Assembly: GCF_003443655.1 (NCBI RefSeq)
Contig: NZ_CP031941.1
Location: 2,103,501-2,167,500, forward strand
DNA: 64,000 bases
From: Nostoc sphaeroides
GTDB lineage: Bacteria > Cyanobacteriota > Cyanobacteriia > Cyanobacteriales > Nostocaceae
Reading direction: 5' to 3'
Part shown: one piece after another, positions 45,861 through 55,165 of the stretch
How positions within the stretch are numbered: the first letter of the stretch is position 1
How the letters are laid out: the number at the start of each line of letters is the position of its first letter
Notes under the pieces: model-generated
Databases searched by the model: none
The model's input: only the letters and a program-made list of their open reading frames with translations
Told to the model about the DNA's origin: nothing
Program-made: the position numbers and the translations under genes

Positions 45861-45922
45861 GTTGGTAAACAGTAGTAACACACATAACAGGTAATAGCTA
45901 CAAACCTATTACCTGTTAACCA

Positions 45923-48900
45923 TTACCTATTTGCCAGATATTGGTACATCTGCCAACGGGCATCTACCTCAGCTTGCGCTTGTTCTAACAAGTGCTTGGC
46001 TACGTCTGGTTTACTCTTGGTGAGCATTTTGAAGCGATTTTCTTGATACATCGAATGTTCTACCGATTGCGTAGGCGATCGCATATCCAATTGCAAGGGA
46101 TTTTTACCTTGTTTGAGCAACTCTGGATTATGCCGATACAGCAACCAACGACCTGATTCTACCAAAGTTTTCTGATGATTCATGCCTGTGGTCATATTAA
46201 TGCCGTGAGCAATGCAATGGCTGTAAGCAATAATTATTGATGGGCCATCATAAGCTTCTGCTTCTAGAAATGCTTTCAGGGTATGTTCATCTCTAGCACC
46301 AAGGGCTACACTCGCTACGTAGACATTTCCGTAGGTCATGGCAATCATCCCTAAGTCTTTCTTCCCTCCTGGCTTACCACTGGCGGCATATTTAGCAACT
46401 GCTGCTCGTGGCGTAGCTTTAGAAGATTGACCGCCTGTATTAGAATACACTTCTGTATCCATGACCAAAATATTCACATTTCGACCACTAGCAATTACAT
46501 GATCGATGCCGCCAAAGTTAATATCATAAGCCCAACCATCACCGCCAACAATCCAGACGCTTTTTCTCACCAAATAATCAGCAAGGGATTTTAGATTTTG
46601 GATTTTAGATTTTAGATTAGGATCGCGAGTTACGATTTCATCTAACCTCTGCTGCAAAAGTTCTATTCTTTCGCGCTGTTCCCAAATGTCAGCCTCAGAT
46701 TTTTGTTCAGCTTTGAGAATAGATTGAACCAAATCCTCAGAAACTATTTCCCCACTCCCCACTCCCCACTCCCCACTCCCTAACTGCTGCAACAATTCCG
46801 CCGCAAACTCAGCTTGTTTATCTAAGGAAAGGCGGAAGCCAAAACCGAATTCGGCGTTATCTTCAAATAGATTATTAGACCACGCGGGGCCGCGTCCTTG
46901 GGCGTTGGTTGTCCAAGGAGTTGTGGGGAGATTACCACCATAGATTGAGGAACAACCTGTAGCATTGGCGATGACGGCGCGATCGCCAAACAATTGTGTT
47001 AATAATTTTAAGTAAGGTGTTTCACCACAACCTGCACAAGCACCAGAGAATTCAAATAAAGGTTCTTGCAGTTGTTGTTGGCGAATCTGGTTTAATTTTA
47101 GCGATCGCCTGTCAGGATTAGGTAAACTCAAAAAGAAATCCCAGTTTTTTCGCTCTTCTTCCCGCAATGGCAATTGCTGTGCCATGTTAATCGCTTTCCG
47201 CAATGGCTCAGATTTATCTTTAGCAGGGCAAATATTTACACAAATAGTGCATCCTGTGCAATCTTCTGGGGCAACTTGAATGGTAAATTTTTGATTGGCA
47301 AAGTCTTTATCTTTTGCACCAGTTGACTTGAAGGTTTCTGGTGCATTGACTAACTCATCCGCTTGATAAGCCTTTGCCCGGATGGCACTATGGGGACAAA
47401 CCATCACGCACTTACCACATTGAACGCAGACATCCGGCTCCCACACAGGTATCTCTTCGGCAACGTTACGTTTTTCCCATTTGGCAGTACCTACGGGAAA
47501 AGTACCATCAACAGGTAGGGTGCTAACAGGTAAATCATCACCTTCCCATATCATGATTTTACCCAGAACGTCCCGCACAAATTCGGGAGCGGAGTTAAGT
47601 GAGGAGTGAGGAGTTAGGAGTGAGGAGTTAGGACTTGTACTGAGCGGAGCCGAAGTAGTTAGGATTGTTTGGGGGACATCTACTTTATGCAAGTTGTCTA
47701 GGGTGTTGTCTACAGCTTGCAAGTTCATGCGGACAACTTCTACGCCTTTTTTACCGTAAGTTTTGTCAATTGCTTGTTTGATTTTAGCGATCGCTTCTTC
47801 TTGTGGCAAGACACCCGCTAAGGCAAAGAAGCATACTTGCATAATGGTGTTAATTCTGCCACCCATGCCACTGTCGCGGGCAACTTGGCTAGCATTGATG
47901 ACGTATAACTTCAAATGCTTGTCGATAATTTGCTGCTGCACCTTCATCGGCAGATATTCCCAGACGGTATCTGCATTGTATGGACTGTTAATCAACAAAG
48001 TCGCCCCAGGAATAGCAGCTTTCAAAATATCTATGCGTTCTAGAAATCCCCAGTGATGACAACCAATAAAGTTGGCTTGGTCAATTAGGTAAGTAGAGCG
48101 AATTGGTTTTGGCCCGAAGCGTAGGTGAGAGACGGTTATTGAGCCAGATTTCTTGGAATCATAGACAAAGTAGCCTTGGGCGTAATTGTCGGTTTCTTCA
48201 CCAATAATCTTGATAGAATTTTTATTAGCTCCAACAGTGCCATCAGCACCCAACCCATAGAACATTGCCCTAACAACGTCATCCGATTCTGTAGAGAAAT
48301 TAGGGTCAAAGCTCAAGGAAGTATAACTAACGTCGTCATTAATCCCGATAGTAAAATGCTTCTTCGGCTGGCTTTGCGCGAGATTATCGAAGATACCCTT
48401 CACCATCGCCGGAGTAAATTCTTTAGAAGAAAGACCGTAACGCCCACCGATAATTTTAGGGTATGAGACAGTATTTTCTCCCCCTGCAACGCCAGCCTCC
48501 CCTGCTCCCCCTGCTCTCTTATCTCCCCACGCTTCATGGATAGCAGCTACAACATCTAAATACAAAGGCTCACCGGCGCTACCTGCTTCTTTGGTGCGGT
48601 CGAGAACTGCGATCGCTTGTACACTAGTTGGTAATACTGCAACAAACCTTTGGACATCAAAGGGGCGGTAAAGTCGCACTTTTACTACACCAAGTTTTTC
48701 ACCACGGGCGTTGAGATAATCGACTGTTTCATGGACGGTTTCACAACCTGAACCCATAAGAACGATAACGCGATCGGCATCGTTAGCGCCGTAATATTCA
48801 TAGATTTTATAATGCCTTCCCGTGCGATCGCCAAATTCATCCATGATGCGCTGGACAATATCTGGACAGGCGTTGTAATAAGGGTTAGCACCTTCCCGTC

Positions 48901-49582
48901 CTTGGAAGTAGACATCGGGGTTTTGGGCAGTCCCGCGCAAAACTGGACGATCTGGGGTGAGGGCGCGACTGCGGTGGGCGAGTATTAGGTTATCGTGGAT
49001 GAGCGATCGCAAATCGTCATCTGAGAGCAATTTGACTTTCTGCACTTCATGTGATGTGCGGAAACCATCAAAGAAGTGCATAAACGAGACTCGCGTCTCT
49101 AGGGTAGCAGCATGAGCAATCAGAGCAAAATCTTGACTTTCCTGCACCGAAGCCGAACACAATAGAGCAAAACCAGTAGCGCGGGCTGCCATCACATCGC
49201 TATGATCGCCAAAAATTGATAACGCATGAGTAGCCAAAGAACGGGCGGCAACGTGAACCACAGCGCTAGTCAACTCACCAGCAATTTTGTAAAAGTTGGG
49301 TATCATCAACAATAATCCCTGAGATGCCGTGAAGGTGGTACTCAAGGAACCTGTTTGTAATGCCCCATGCACAGCACCGGCGGCTCCCCCTTCGCTCTGC
49401 ATCTGCACGACGCTGGGAATAGTACCCCAGAGGTTGGGACGACTTTCTGCTGACCAAGCATCTGCCCATTCACCCATTGCTGAAGAGGGGGTGATAGGAT
49501 AAATGGCAATCACTTCATTTAATTTGTAAGCAACACGGGCAACAGCCTCATTCCCGTCGATGGTTGCAAAGGTTTTGTTCAT
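45923..49582 (-). CDS. nifJ: Pyruvate:ferredoxin/flavodoxin oxidoreductase
   Basis: 1219 residues from ATG 49582 (MNKTFATIDGNEAVARVAY); the longer frame to 49615 adds an unlikely N-terminus. Single-chain PFOR: pyruvate-binding N-terminus (YPITPSSAMGEWAD), domain II, two 4Fe-4S clusters in CVQCGKCVMVCPHSA and CTGCTICVNICPAKD, proximal cluster and TPP site in SGACAGCGETPYLKLL, IANATGCSSIYG and GGDGWAYDINFGG. Oxidises pyruvate to acetyl-CoA and reduces ferredoxin or flavodoxin. Four short tandem-repeat insertions lie in frame between domains (48478-48520, 47591-47662, 46750-46782, 46587-46619), making the protein slightly longer than usual. Confidence 0.96.
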   Translation of the reverse strand: MNKTFATIDGNEAVARVAYKLNEVIAIYPITPSSAMGEWADAWSAESRPNLWGTIPSVVQMQSEGGAAGAVHGALQTGSLSTTFTASQGLLLMIPNFYKIAGELTSAVVHVAARSLATHALSIFGDHSDVMAARATGFALLCSASVQESQDFALIAHAATLETRVSFMHFFDGFRTSHEVQKVKLLSDDDLRSLIHDNLILAHRSRALTPDRPVLRGTAQNPDVYFQGREGANPYYNACPDIVQRIMDEFGDRTGRHYKIYEYYGANDADRVIVLMGSGCETVHETVDYLNARGEKLGVVKVRLYRPFDVQRFVAVLPTSVQAIAVLDRTKEAGSAGEPLYLDVVAAIHEAWGDKRAGGAGEAGVAGGENTVSYPKIIGGRYGLSSKEFTPAMVKGIFDNLAQSQPKKHFTIGINDDVSYTSLSFDPNFSTESDDVVRAMFYGLGADGTVGANKNSIKIIGEETDNYAQGYFVYDSKKSGSITVSHLRFGPKPIRSTYLIDQANFIGCHHWGFLERIDILKAAIPGATLLINSPYNADTVWEYLPMKVQQQIIDKHLKLYVINASQVARDSGMGGRINTIMQVCFFALAGVLPQEEAIAKIKQAIDKTYGKKGVEVVRMNLQAVDNTLDNLHKVDVPQTILTTSAPLSTSPNSSLLTPHSSLNSAPEFVRDVLGKIMIWEGDDLPVSTLPVDGTFPVGTAKWEKRNVAEEIPVWEPDVCVQCGKCVMVCPHSAIRAKAYQADELVNAPETFKSTGAKDKDFANQKFTIQVAPEDCTGCTICVNICPAKDKSEPLRKAINMAQQLPLREEERKNWDFFLSLPNPDRRSLKLNQIRQQQLQEPLFEFSGACAGCGETPYLKLLTQLFGDRAVIANATGCSSIYGGNLPTTPWTTNAQGRGPAWSNNLFEDNAEFGFGFRLSLDKQAEFAAELLQQLGSGEWGVGSGEIVSEDLVQSILKAEQKSEADIWEQRERIELLQQRLDEIVTRDPNLKSKIQNLKSLADYLVRKSVWIVGGDGWAYDINFGGIDHVIASGRNVNILVMDTEVYSNTGGQSSKATPRAAVAKYAASGKPGGKKDLGMIAMTYGNVYVASVALGARDEHTLKAFLEAEAYDGPSIIIAYSHCIAHGINMTTGMNHQKTLVESGRWLLYRHNPELLKQGKNPLQLDMRSPTQSVEHSMYQENRFKMLTKSKPDVAKHLLEQAQAEVDARWQMYQYLANR

Positions 49583-49940
49583 AATTTGATTTTTGTCCCC
49601 GCCTCTAAGCTGCATTATCAGAACATGTGAGTATAAGAATCAGAAATAGCCAAAATTAGAAGTTGAGTGTATTATCTACATTAAAAATTTATCGGTAGGA
49701 TTTACTCCGTGATTAAAGGATAATTTATTGATGACTTTTGGCTCTGAAGTTAACTTTTAACAAATACTGCATCTATTAATATCTCATCCACAATACTGCA
49801 TCTATTAATATGTATTAATAATGTACTCAATAGCCAAAGTCTCTGTTTGATAAGACTTTCAAATAATTTATTCTTTTTTGTGGGGTATAGGGGCGGGAAT
49901 TTTTGATATATTTTGCTTAAAGAAAAAGAAATAAAATGTT
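49583..49940. other. AT-rich upstream region of nifJ
   Basis: Contains a direct repeat of about 26 bases, AATACTGCATCTATTAATAT (49765-49786 and again 49792-49812). No gene. Presumably holds the nifJ promoter, but I cannot assign a NtcA or NifA-type site with confidence. Confidence 0.4.
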
Positions 49941-49942
49941 AG

Positions 49943-50030
49943 AGGATGTCTGAAAAGTTTTTGATAGGTGATTTTAATCACGCAAGTTGTTTGAGCATCA
50001 GACGAATCATAGCAATGTCAACACATTGGA
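49943..50030 (-). pseudogene. Remnant of an IS5-type transposase C-terminus and IS end
   Basis: The minus strand ends with codons for VDIAMIRLMLKQLA followed by a stop (49978-50020), the usual last residues of IS5-family DDE transposases (…IAMIRLMLKRLA). About 25 bp downstream AAAACTTTTCAGACATCCTC (49943-49962) looks like the terminal inverted repeat. The rest of the transposase is absent. The DNA at 50030-50180 is made of GATTGGAGATTG-type short repeats with GGGTGCAG and GAGGGACGG palindromes. Confidence 0.55.
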
Positions 50031-50402
50031 GATTGTAGATGGCAGATTGGAGATTGTCTGCACCCACAAGGGGTGCAGCTTGAGGATTTGAGATTGATAA
50101 TTTTAGATTTATTCCGTCCACGAGGGACGGGGCTTGTACCAAATTCAATCTGCTTTTCTTTAATCTTCGATCTCCAATCTTCTCCGTAAACGAAGGCTTC
50201 TGTCGTTTCCGGTAAGATTTCATGGAAGTCGGCGGTAAACTCTATCCCGCAAGTAGCGTGGAGTTTTTCATAATTCTTACTGAATCGCGTTTATGATAAT
50301 TTTTTAGGGTTAACCTATTTTTTACTTTTTAATAATATATTTTTAATTACCTACCTTTAAAATATTGTGATATTTCATGAAATCTTCTTTGTAGTATCTT
50401 AA

Positions 50403-52109
50403 ATGACATCAACAAGCACTAATAAGGTTCCTGTAGTCAGCGTTAGCACAGATTCCCGGAATGTCAGAGAAGGCGACCAACTACGCTGGAACTTCAACCT
50501 GACTCAGCCTGCTCCAGCAGGTGGTCTAATCGTTGAATTTGCCCTTACCCAAGACAGCGACCCCTTACCAGGTGACATCCAATATAACGTCGCAGGTGGC
50601 ACCAACATTACCAGTTTTGAACTCCTGCGTAACAGTGCAGGTGTAATTACCGGGGCGAAAGTGGGTATCGCGGCGGGGGCAACTGCTGCCAGTCTCGTCA
50701 ACAACATCATTGCCGATAACCTCACAGAAGGGCCAGAAAGCGTTACTTATACGCTGATTAATGGCACAGGCTATGCGGTGAATCCGACAAGGAATGCCGC
50801 ACAGTTCACGATTCTCAATACTTCTACTACTCCTGTAGTCAGCGTTAGCACAGATTCCCGGAATGTCAGAGAAGGCGACCAACTACGCTGGAACTTCAAC
50901 CTGACTCAGGCGGCTCCAGCAGGTGGTCTAATCGTTGAATTTGCCCTTACCCAAGACAGCGACCCCTTACCAGGTGACATCCAATATAACGTCGCAGGTG
51001 GCACCAACATTACCAGTTTTGAACTCCTGCGTAACAGTGCAGGTGTAATTACTGGGGCGAAAGTGGGTATCGCGGCGGGGGCAACTGCTGCCAGTCTCGT
51101 CAACAACATCATTGCCGATAACCTCAGAGAAGGGCCAGAAAGCGTTACTTATACGCTGATTAATGGCACAGGCTATGCGGTGAATCCGACAAGGAATGCC
51201 GCACAGTTCACGATTCTCGATACTTCTACTACTCCTGTAGTCAGCGTTAGCACAGATTCCCGGAATGTCAGAGAAGGCGACCAACTACGCTGGAACTTCA
51301 ACCTGACTCAGGCGGCTCCAGCAGGTGGTCTAATCGTTGAATTTGCCCTTACCCAAGACAGCGACCCCTTACCAGGTGACATCCAATATAACGTCGCAGG
51401 TGGCACCAACATTACCAGTTTTGAACTCCTGCGTAACAGTGCAGGTGTAATTACTGGGGCGAAAGTGGGTATCGCGGCGGGGGCAACTGCTGCCAGTCTC
51501 GTCAACAACATCATTGCCGATAACCTCACAGAAGGGAGAGAAATCCTTACTTATACCCTGATTAGTGGCATCGGCTATGGGGCGAATCCGACAAGGAATG
51601 CCGCACAGTTCACGATTCTCGATACTTCTACTACTCCTGTAGTCAGCGTTAGCACAGATTCCCGGAATGTCAGAGAAGGCGACCAACTACGCTGGAACTT
51701 CAACCTGACTCAGCCTGCGCCGACAAATGGTCTAATCGTTGAATTTGCCCTTACCCAAGACAGCGACCCCTTACCAGGTGACATCCAATATAACGTCGCA
51801 GGTGGCACCAACATTACCAGTTTTGAACTCCTGCGTAACAGTGCAGACATAATTACTGGGGCGAAAGTGGGTATCGCGGCGGGGGCAACTGCTGCCAGTC
51901 TCGTCAACAACATCATTGCCGATAACCTCACAGAAGGGAGAGAAATCGTTACTTATACCCTGATTAGTGGCATTGGCTATGGGGCGAATCCGACAAGGAA
52001 TGCCGCAGAGTTCACGATTCTCGATACTTCTACTACTCCTGTCGGTTTCGGCACAGAGTACAACTTTGGTGGAGATAATTTAACGACTATACCTCAACCA
52101 TTCCTATAG
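50403..52109 (+). CDS. Protein of four near-identical 134-residue repeats (Calx-beta/Ig-like)
   Basis: 568 residues consisting of four repeats of 134 residues (402 bp) after nine leading residues. Each repeat: VVSVSTDSRNVREGDQLRWNF, GLIVEFALTQDSDPLPGDIQ, ITGAKVGIAAGATAASLVNNI and TLINGTGYAVNPTRNAAQFTIL. Beta-strand rich with acidic loops, reminiscent of Calx-beta or cyanobacterial surface-layer repeats. No signal peptide, so type I or other export would be needed. The end looks truncated: a fifth repeat starts (TTPVGFGTEYNF) and just past the stop another frame reads TIPIVSISATSV. Function unknown. Confidence 0.7.
   Translation: MTSTSTNKVPVVSVSTDSRNVREGDQLRWNFNLTQPAPAGGLIVEFALTQDSDPLPGDIQYNVAGGTNITSFELLRNSAGVITGAKVGIAAGATAASLVNNIIADNLTEGPESVTYTLINGTGYAVNPTRNAAQFTILNTSTTPVVSVSTDSRNVREGDQLRWNFNLTQAAPAGGLIVEFALTQDSDPLPGDIQYNVAGGTNITSFELLRNSAGVITGAKVGIAAGATAASLVNNIIADNLREGPESVTYTLINGTGYAVNPTRNAAQFTILDTSTTPVVSVSTDSRNVREGDQLRWNFNLTQAAPAGGLIVEFALTQDSDPLPGDIQYNVAGGTNITSFELLRNSAGVITGAKVGIAAGATAASLVNNIIADNLTEGREILTYTLISGIGYGANPTRNAAQFTILDTSTTPVVSVSTDSRNVREGDQLRWNFNLTQPAPTNGLIVEFALTQDSDPLPGDIQYNVAGGTNITSFELLRNSADIITGAKVGIAAGATAASLVNNIIADNLTEGREIVTYTLISGIGYGANPTRNAAEFTILDTSTTPVGFGTEYNFGGDNLTTIPQPFL
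50433..52040. repeat. Four tandem 402-bp intragenic repeats
   Basis: Units at about 50433, 50835, 51237 and 51639. Units 1-3 differ at a handful of bases; unit 4 and the end of unit 3 carry a distinct variant (GGGAGAGAAATCSTTACTTATACCC, read in parts) shared by both, pointing to duplication of a variant-bearing unit or gene conversion. Confidence 0.92.
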
Positions 52110-52601
52110 TTAGCATCAGTGCCACTTCCGTGTAATTACAGCAGTTTTCATTGATGCTATCCACATCTGTCGTAGTGGTTTAACAATACTAAACCTCCGC
52201 GACAGATGTTGTCTATTTACCTGAAAATTAATCTAAGTTTTCAGCATCCAGTTGATTTCAGGAAAGCACCATAGAAACGACATCAGGAGATAAGCAACCA
52301 ATTCCACCTGAGCATTAATGTTAATCCGCCATTTTGAGACAATACGGTTCACTTAAGGCCAAAACTGTTGTTTTACGAACCGCAGAGGCGCAGAGAACAC
52401 AGAGAGAAGAAAGAGTATAAATGCTTAACTGATTAGATAAAAGTCTACATTTGACCTTCGCTATATCTTTAATGAAGTTTAGCCCAACTTCTTGCTACCT
52501 ATGTTAACCTGGAGTATTAAAACTAGCCTGCTATTTTTTGGTTTCTGTATCTAGCCAATTTTAATTATTAAACTGAATATTAAATCTAAAGAGATTGAAT
52601 T
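52110..52601. repeat. Gap with truncated family A MITE
   Basis: CAATACGGTTCACTTAAG (52340-52357) opens a family A element whose core is the CAGAGGCGCAGAGAACACAG sequence in the orientation opposite to copy 2. It breaks off at CTTAACTGA (52424-52432) without a right end. No gene in this gap; a possible missing continuation of the preceding repeat protein lies at 52095-52132. Confidence 0.6.
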
Positions 52602-52994
52602 ATGAAATTATCTTCTATCACCTTAGTTGTAGTGATTAGTGCATTCGCTCTCCCCCAGAGTGCATTCGCTAACCAAGAAAATGTTCCCATCACAACAGAC
52701 GATTACAATCAAGCTGGAATTTTATTAACGGAACCAGCCACAATTAACACTACATGGAGTAATTTTACCGGACAATCCAATAATCCTAAACAAACTGCTG
52801 AATCAATTTTGCTAGAACAGGAGGGAGGATGCAAAAAGATTAACCCGCTTGAGTTCATCAATAACCCAGGTGCTTTTTTTAAGGAATGTCAAAAGCCAAC
52901 AAACACCCAAACTTCTCAAAGTAGTGAGCCAATTGAGTATCTCAAGGTTCCTAAACTCGATTCTGGTATTAGTGTGACAGTTACTAAGTTTTGA
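52602..52994 (+). CDS. Small secreted hypothetical protein
   Basis: 130 residues. Signal peptide MKLSSITLVVVISAFALPQS with likely cleavage after SAFA. The mature part contains two Cys (EGGCKKINPLEF and FFKECQKP) that may pair, and a Thr/Ser-rich end. Resembles small periplasmic proteins of unknown function in Nostocales. Start ATG 52602; no clear partner gene. Confidence 0.55.
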   Translation: MKLSSITLVVVISAFALPQSAFANQENVPITTDDYNQAGILLTEPATINTTWSNFTGQSNNPKQTAESILLEQEGGCKKINPLEFINNPGAFFKECQKPTNTQTSQSSEPIEYLKVPKLDSGISVTVTKF

Positions 52995-53518
52995 TATACA
53001 ACTTTTTTAACAAGAGATAACTAATTATTGGTATAATCATTTGGATTTATTCATAAGTGTGTAATTATGTCAAGCTAAGGTGAAAACTAGTAAGCAGGGA
53101 AGCCTTAAGATATTGTCTCGTTAAGGATTTCAGATGATTTTTGGAGAAGTCAGGAATCTTGTTATTTAAATTAAGCTGTATAATAATTAACCATCTGATA
53201 ACGTAAATATTTTCTGAAAATAGGATAATTACTTGCGATCGCGGGTGTTGCTGTCTTGCCAAGTATTATCCTTGATGTTAATGTGACCATTATTACTACT
53301 TTTAGTCAAAAAAATGTCGCCAAGAGTAATTACATTGATAATACACCCAATGCAGATGTCTGCGTGCAGTATGAGACAAGCGCAATTATCATAGATACCT
53401 TTGAGAGATAAGCAAAATAGCACAAATGAAAATAAATAAATAAATTGTTATTTTGTGTTTTAATAATCTTCAATTACGACTAATTTAGAGATTTCCTATT
53501 CTTAAGTTGTTTATTGTA

Positions 53519-53670
53519 CAATACACTTCAGTTAAGCAATTTTTTCCTTCTCTTTCTTCTCTCTCTGTGTCCTCTGCGCCTCTGTGGTAGCCTGCGGCAA
53601 GCCGCTCCGCGTCTACGTTAAAAAAAAACAAATTTGACTCATAGTGCTAGCCTTAACCCAAGCGGATTGG
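53519..53670. mobile_element. MITE, family A (CAATAC ends), core type 'CTCTGTGTCCTCTGCGCCTC'; copy 5
   Basis: 152 bp from CAATACACTTCAGTTAAG to CTTAACCCAAGCGGATTGG, flanked by a perfect 9-bp repeat TTTATTGTA (53510-53518 and 53671-53679). The core resembles copy 2 but has acquired a further GCCTGCGGCAAGCCGCTCCG palindrome (53591-53610). The remainder of 52995-53509 shows no gene I can support. Confidence 0.85.
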
Positions 53671-53801
53671 TTTATTGTAATAAAATACTTGTCGGGGCAA
53701 TTTTTGATTATTCATAAAGTATATTGGAAAATTAAATCAATAATAATTAGGTTTCCAGATATGCAAATATCAATAATAAATCAGTGTAATAGGTTAAAAA
53801 T

Positions 53802-53903
53802 ATGGTGATGATACTTGAGGCAATTGATTTGTCACCACTGATGATGTTATTATTAGGGGGTGGGTTGATTTTGGGTTTATTATCTCCAAGAATTAACTTG
53901 TAA
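53802..53903 (+). CDS. Possible 33-residue single-span membrane peptide
   Basis: ATG 53802 to TAA 53901-53903: MVMILEAIDL then SPLMMLLLGGGLILGLLSPR. One hydrophobic helix with a short polar end, the size of cyanobacterial photosystem or cytochrome b6f small subunits, but it matches none that I know. Weak AGG about 9 bases upstream. Stands alone about 130 bp before the sigma factor gene. Could be chance. Confidence 0.3.
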   Translation: MVMILEAIDLSPLMMLLLGGGLILGLLSPRINL

Positions 53904-54030
53904 TGTATCATAGACCAGAATTCATCATCAGTATTGCCAATTGATTGATTAGCAGTGTGAAATGGCTATGGGTCTGAATATCTAGACTTGGTACCAATAA
54001 ATTGATGACGTTACAGAGGAGCAAATAACC

Positions 54031-55050
54031 ATGAGCAACTTAACATCTCCACCTACCGAAGTTCAAAAAACGAAGAAAAAAAGTTTAGCCGCAGATAAAA
54101 AACCTCGAGCTACAGATGATATTGTGCGTAGTTATCTGCAAGAAATCGGGCGTGTAGATTTGTTGACTCGTGAACAAGAGGTTATTTTTGCTGAACAAGT
54201 GCAGCAGATGATGAATTTATTAGCTGCTAAAGAAGAATTGGCTGTGAAATTAAATAACGAACCCACGCTGCAAGAATGGGCAGATCGGGTGGAGTTAAGT
54301 GTTGAGGTGGTAGAGCAACGGCTAAATTTAGGACATCAAGCCAAGCAGAAAATGATTCAGGCTAATCTCCGGTTAGTGGTAGCAGTGGCGAAGAAATACC
54401 AGCACCGCAACCTGGAATTTATGGATTTAATTCAAGAAGGTACTTTAGGTTTAGAGCGAGGGGTGGATAAATTTGATCCCGCTCTTGGTTATAAGTTTTC
54501 TACCTACGCTTACTGGTGGATTCGTCAAGGAATCACAAGAGCGATCGCTCAACAAGGACGGACAATTCGTTTACCGATCCACGTCTTTGAGAAACTGAAC
54601 AAAATTAAACGGGTGCAGCGAGAATTATCTCAACAATTAGGTCGGGTTCCCACTACTGCTGAAATCGCTAAAGCGTTATCTTTGACACCTAGCCAAGTGC
54701 GAGAGTGTTTGTACTTAGCGCGTCAACCTTTCTCTTTAGAGGCGCGAGTTGGTGAACAACAAGATACAGAATTGCAGGACATACTAGAGGATGATGGCCC
54801 ATCTCCCGAAGACTATGCTGTTGAAGAATCTTTGCACCAAGATTTACAAGACTTGTTGGCAAAGTTGTCTCCCCAGCAGCGAGAAATATTAACCTTGCGC
54901 TTTGGTCTGACTGATGGATATGAACTTTCTTTAGCACAGATTGGCGATCGCATGGGTATTAGTCGAGAACGGGTACGTCAAATAGAGCAAAAAGCCCTCA
55001 GTCTCCTCCGCCGCCAGAAAGAACAAGTACGTAGTTATCTAGCTAGCTAA
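54031..55050 (+). CDS. RNA polymerase sigma factor, group 2 RpoD-like (SigB/C/D/E type)
   Basis: 339 residues. Region 1.2: DDIVRSYLQEIGRVDLLTRE; region 2: MIQANLRLVVAVAKKY, LEFMDLIQEGTLGLERGVDKF and YKFSTYAYWWIRQGITRAIA; region 3: RLPIHVFEKLNKIKRVQREL; region 4.2: LSLAQIGDRMGISRERVRQI. Lacks the long acidic insertion of the primary SigA and starts with a short basic tail, as expected of cyanobacterial group 2 factors, which respond to nutrient, light or stress. Which paralogue it is cannot be decided without comparison. ATG 54031, preceded by GAGGAG. Confidence 0.93.
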   Translation: MSNLTSPPTEVQKTKKKSLAADKKPRATDDIVRSYLQEIGRVDLLTREQEVIFAEQVQQMMNLLAAKEELAVKLNNEPTLQEWADRVELSVEVVEQRLNLGHQAKQKMIQANLRLVVAVAKKYQHRNLEFMDLIQEGTLGLERGVDKFDPALGYKFSTYAYWWIRQGITRAIAQQGRTIRLPIHVFEKLNKIKRVQRELSQQLGRVPTTAEIAKALSLTPSQVRECLYLARQPFSLEARVGEQQDTELQDILEDDGPSPEDYAVEESLHQDLQDLLAKLSPQQREILTLRFGLTDGYELSLAQIGDRMGISRERVRQIEQKALSLLRRQKEQVRSYLAS

Positions 55051-55165
55051 ATAATTCATAATTTATAATTACTAATTCATAATTTAATTTTTTAATTTAT
55101 GAATTAATAATTATTGGCGATTATGCGGGAAAATCAAGCTAAGTAATCTCTCTCAAAGATTTGAT

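Noticed and set aside
49978-50223. 81-residue minus-strand ORF as a whole gene
   Set aside because: The upper part is made of GATTGGAGATTG-type repeats; only the last 14 codons look like a transposase end, so listed as remnant only.
50504-51931. Minus-strand ORFs of 73 and 105 residues repeated every 402 bp
   Set aside because: Antisense frames of the four tandem repeats of the plus-strand gene.
53065-53423. Two minus-strand ORFs of about 65 residues
   Set aside because: AT-rich chance frames overlapping each other, no ribosome site, no recognisable domain.
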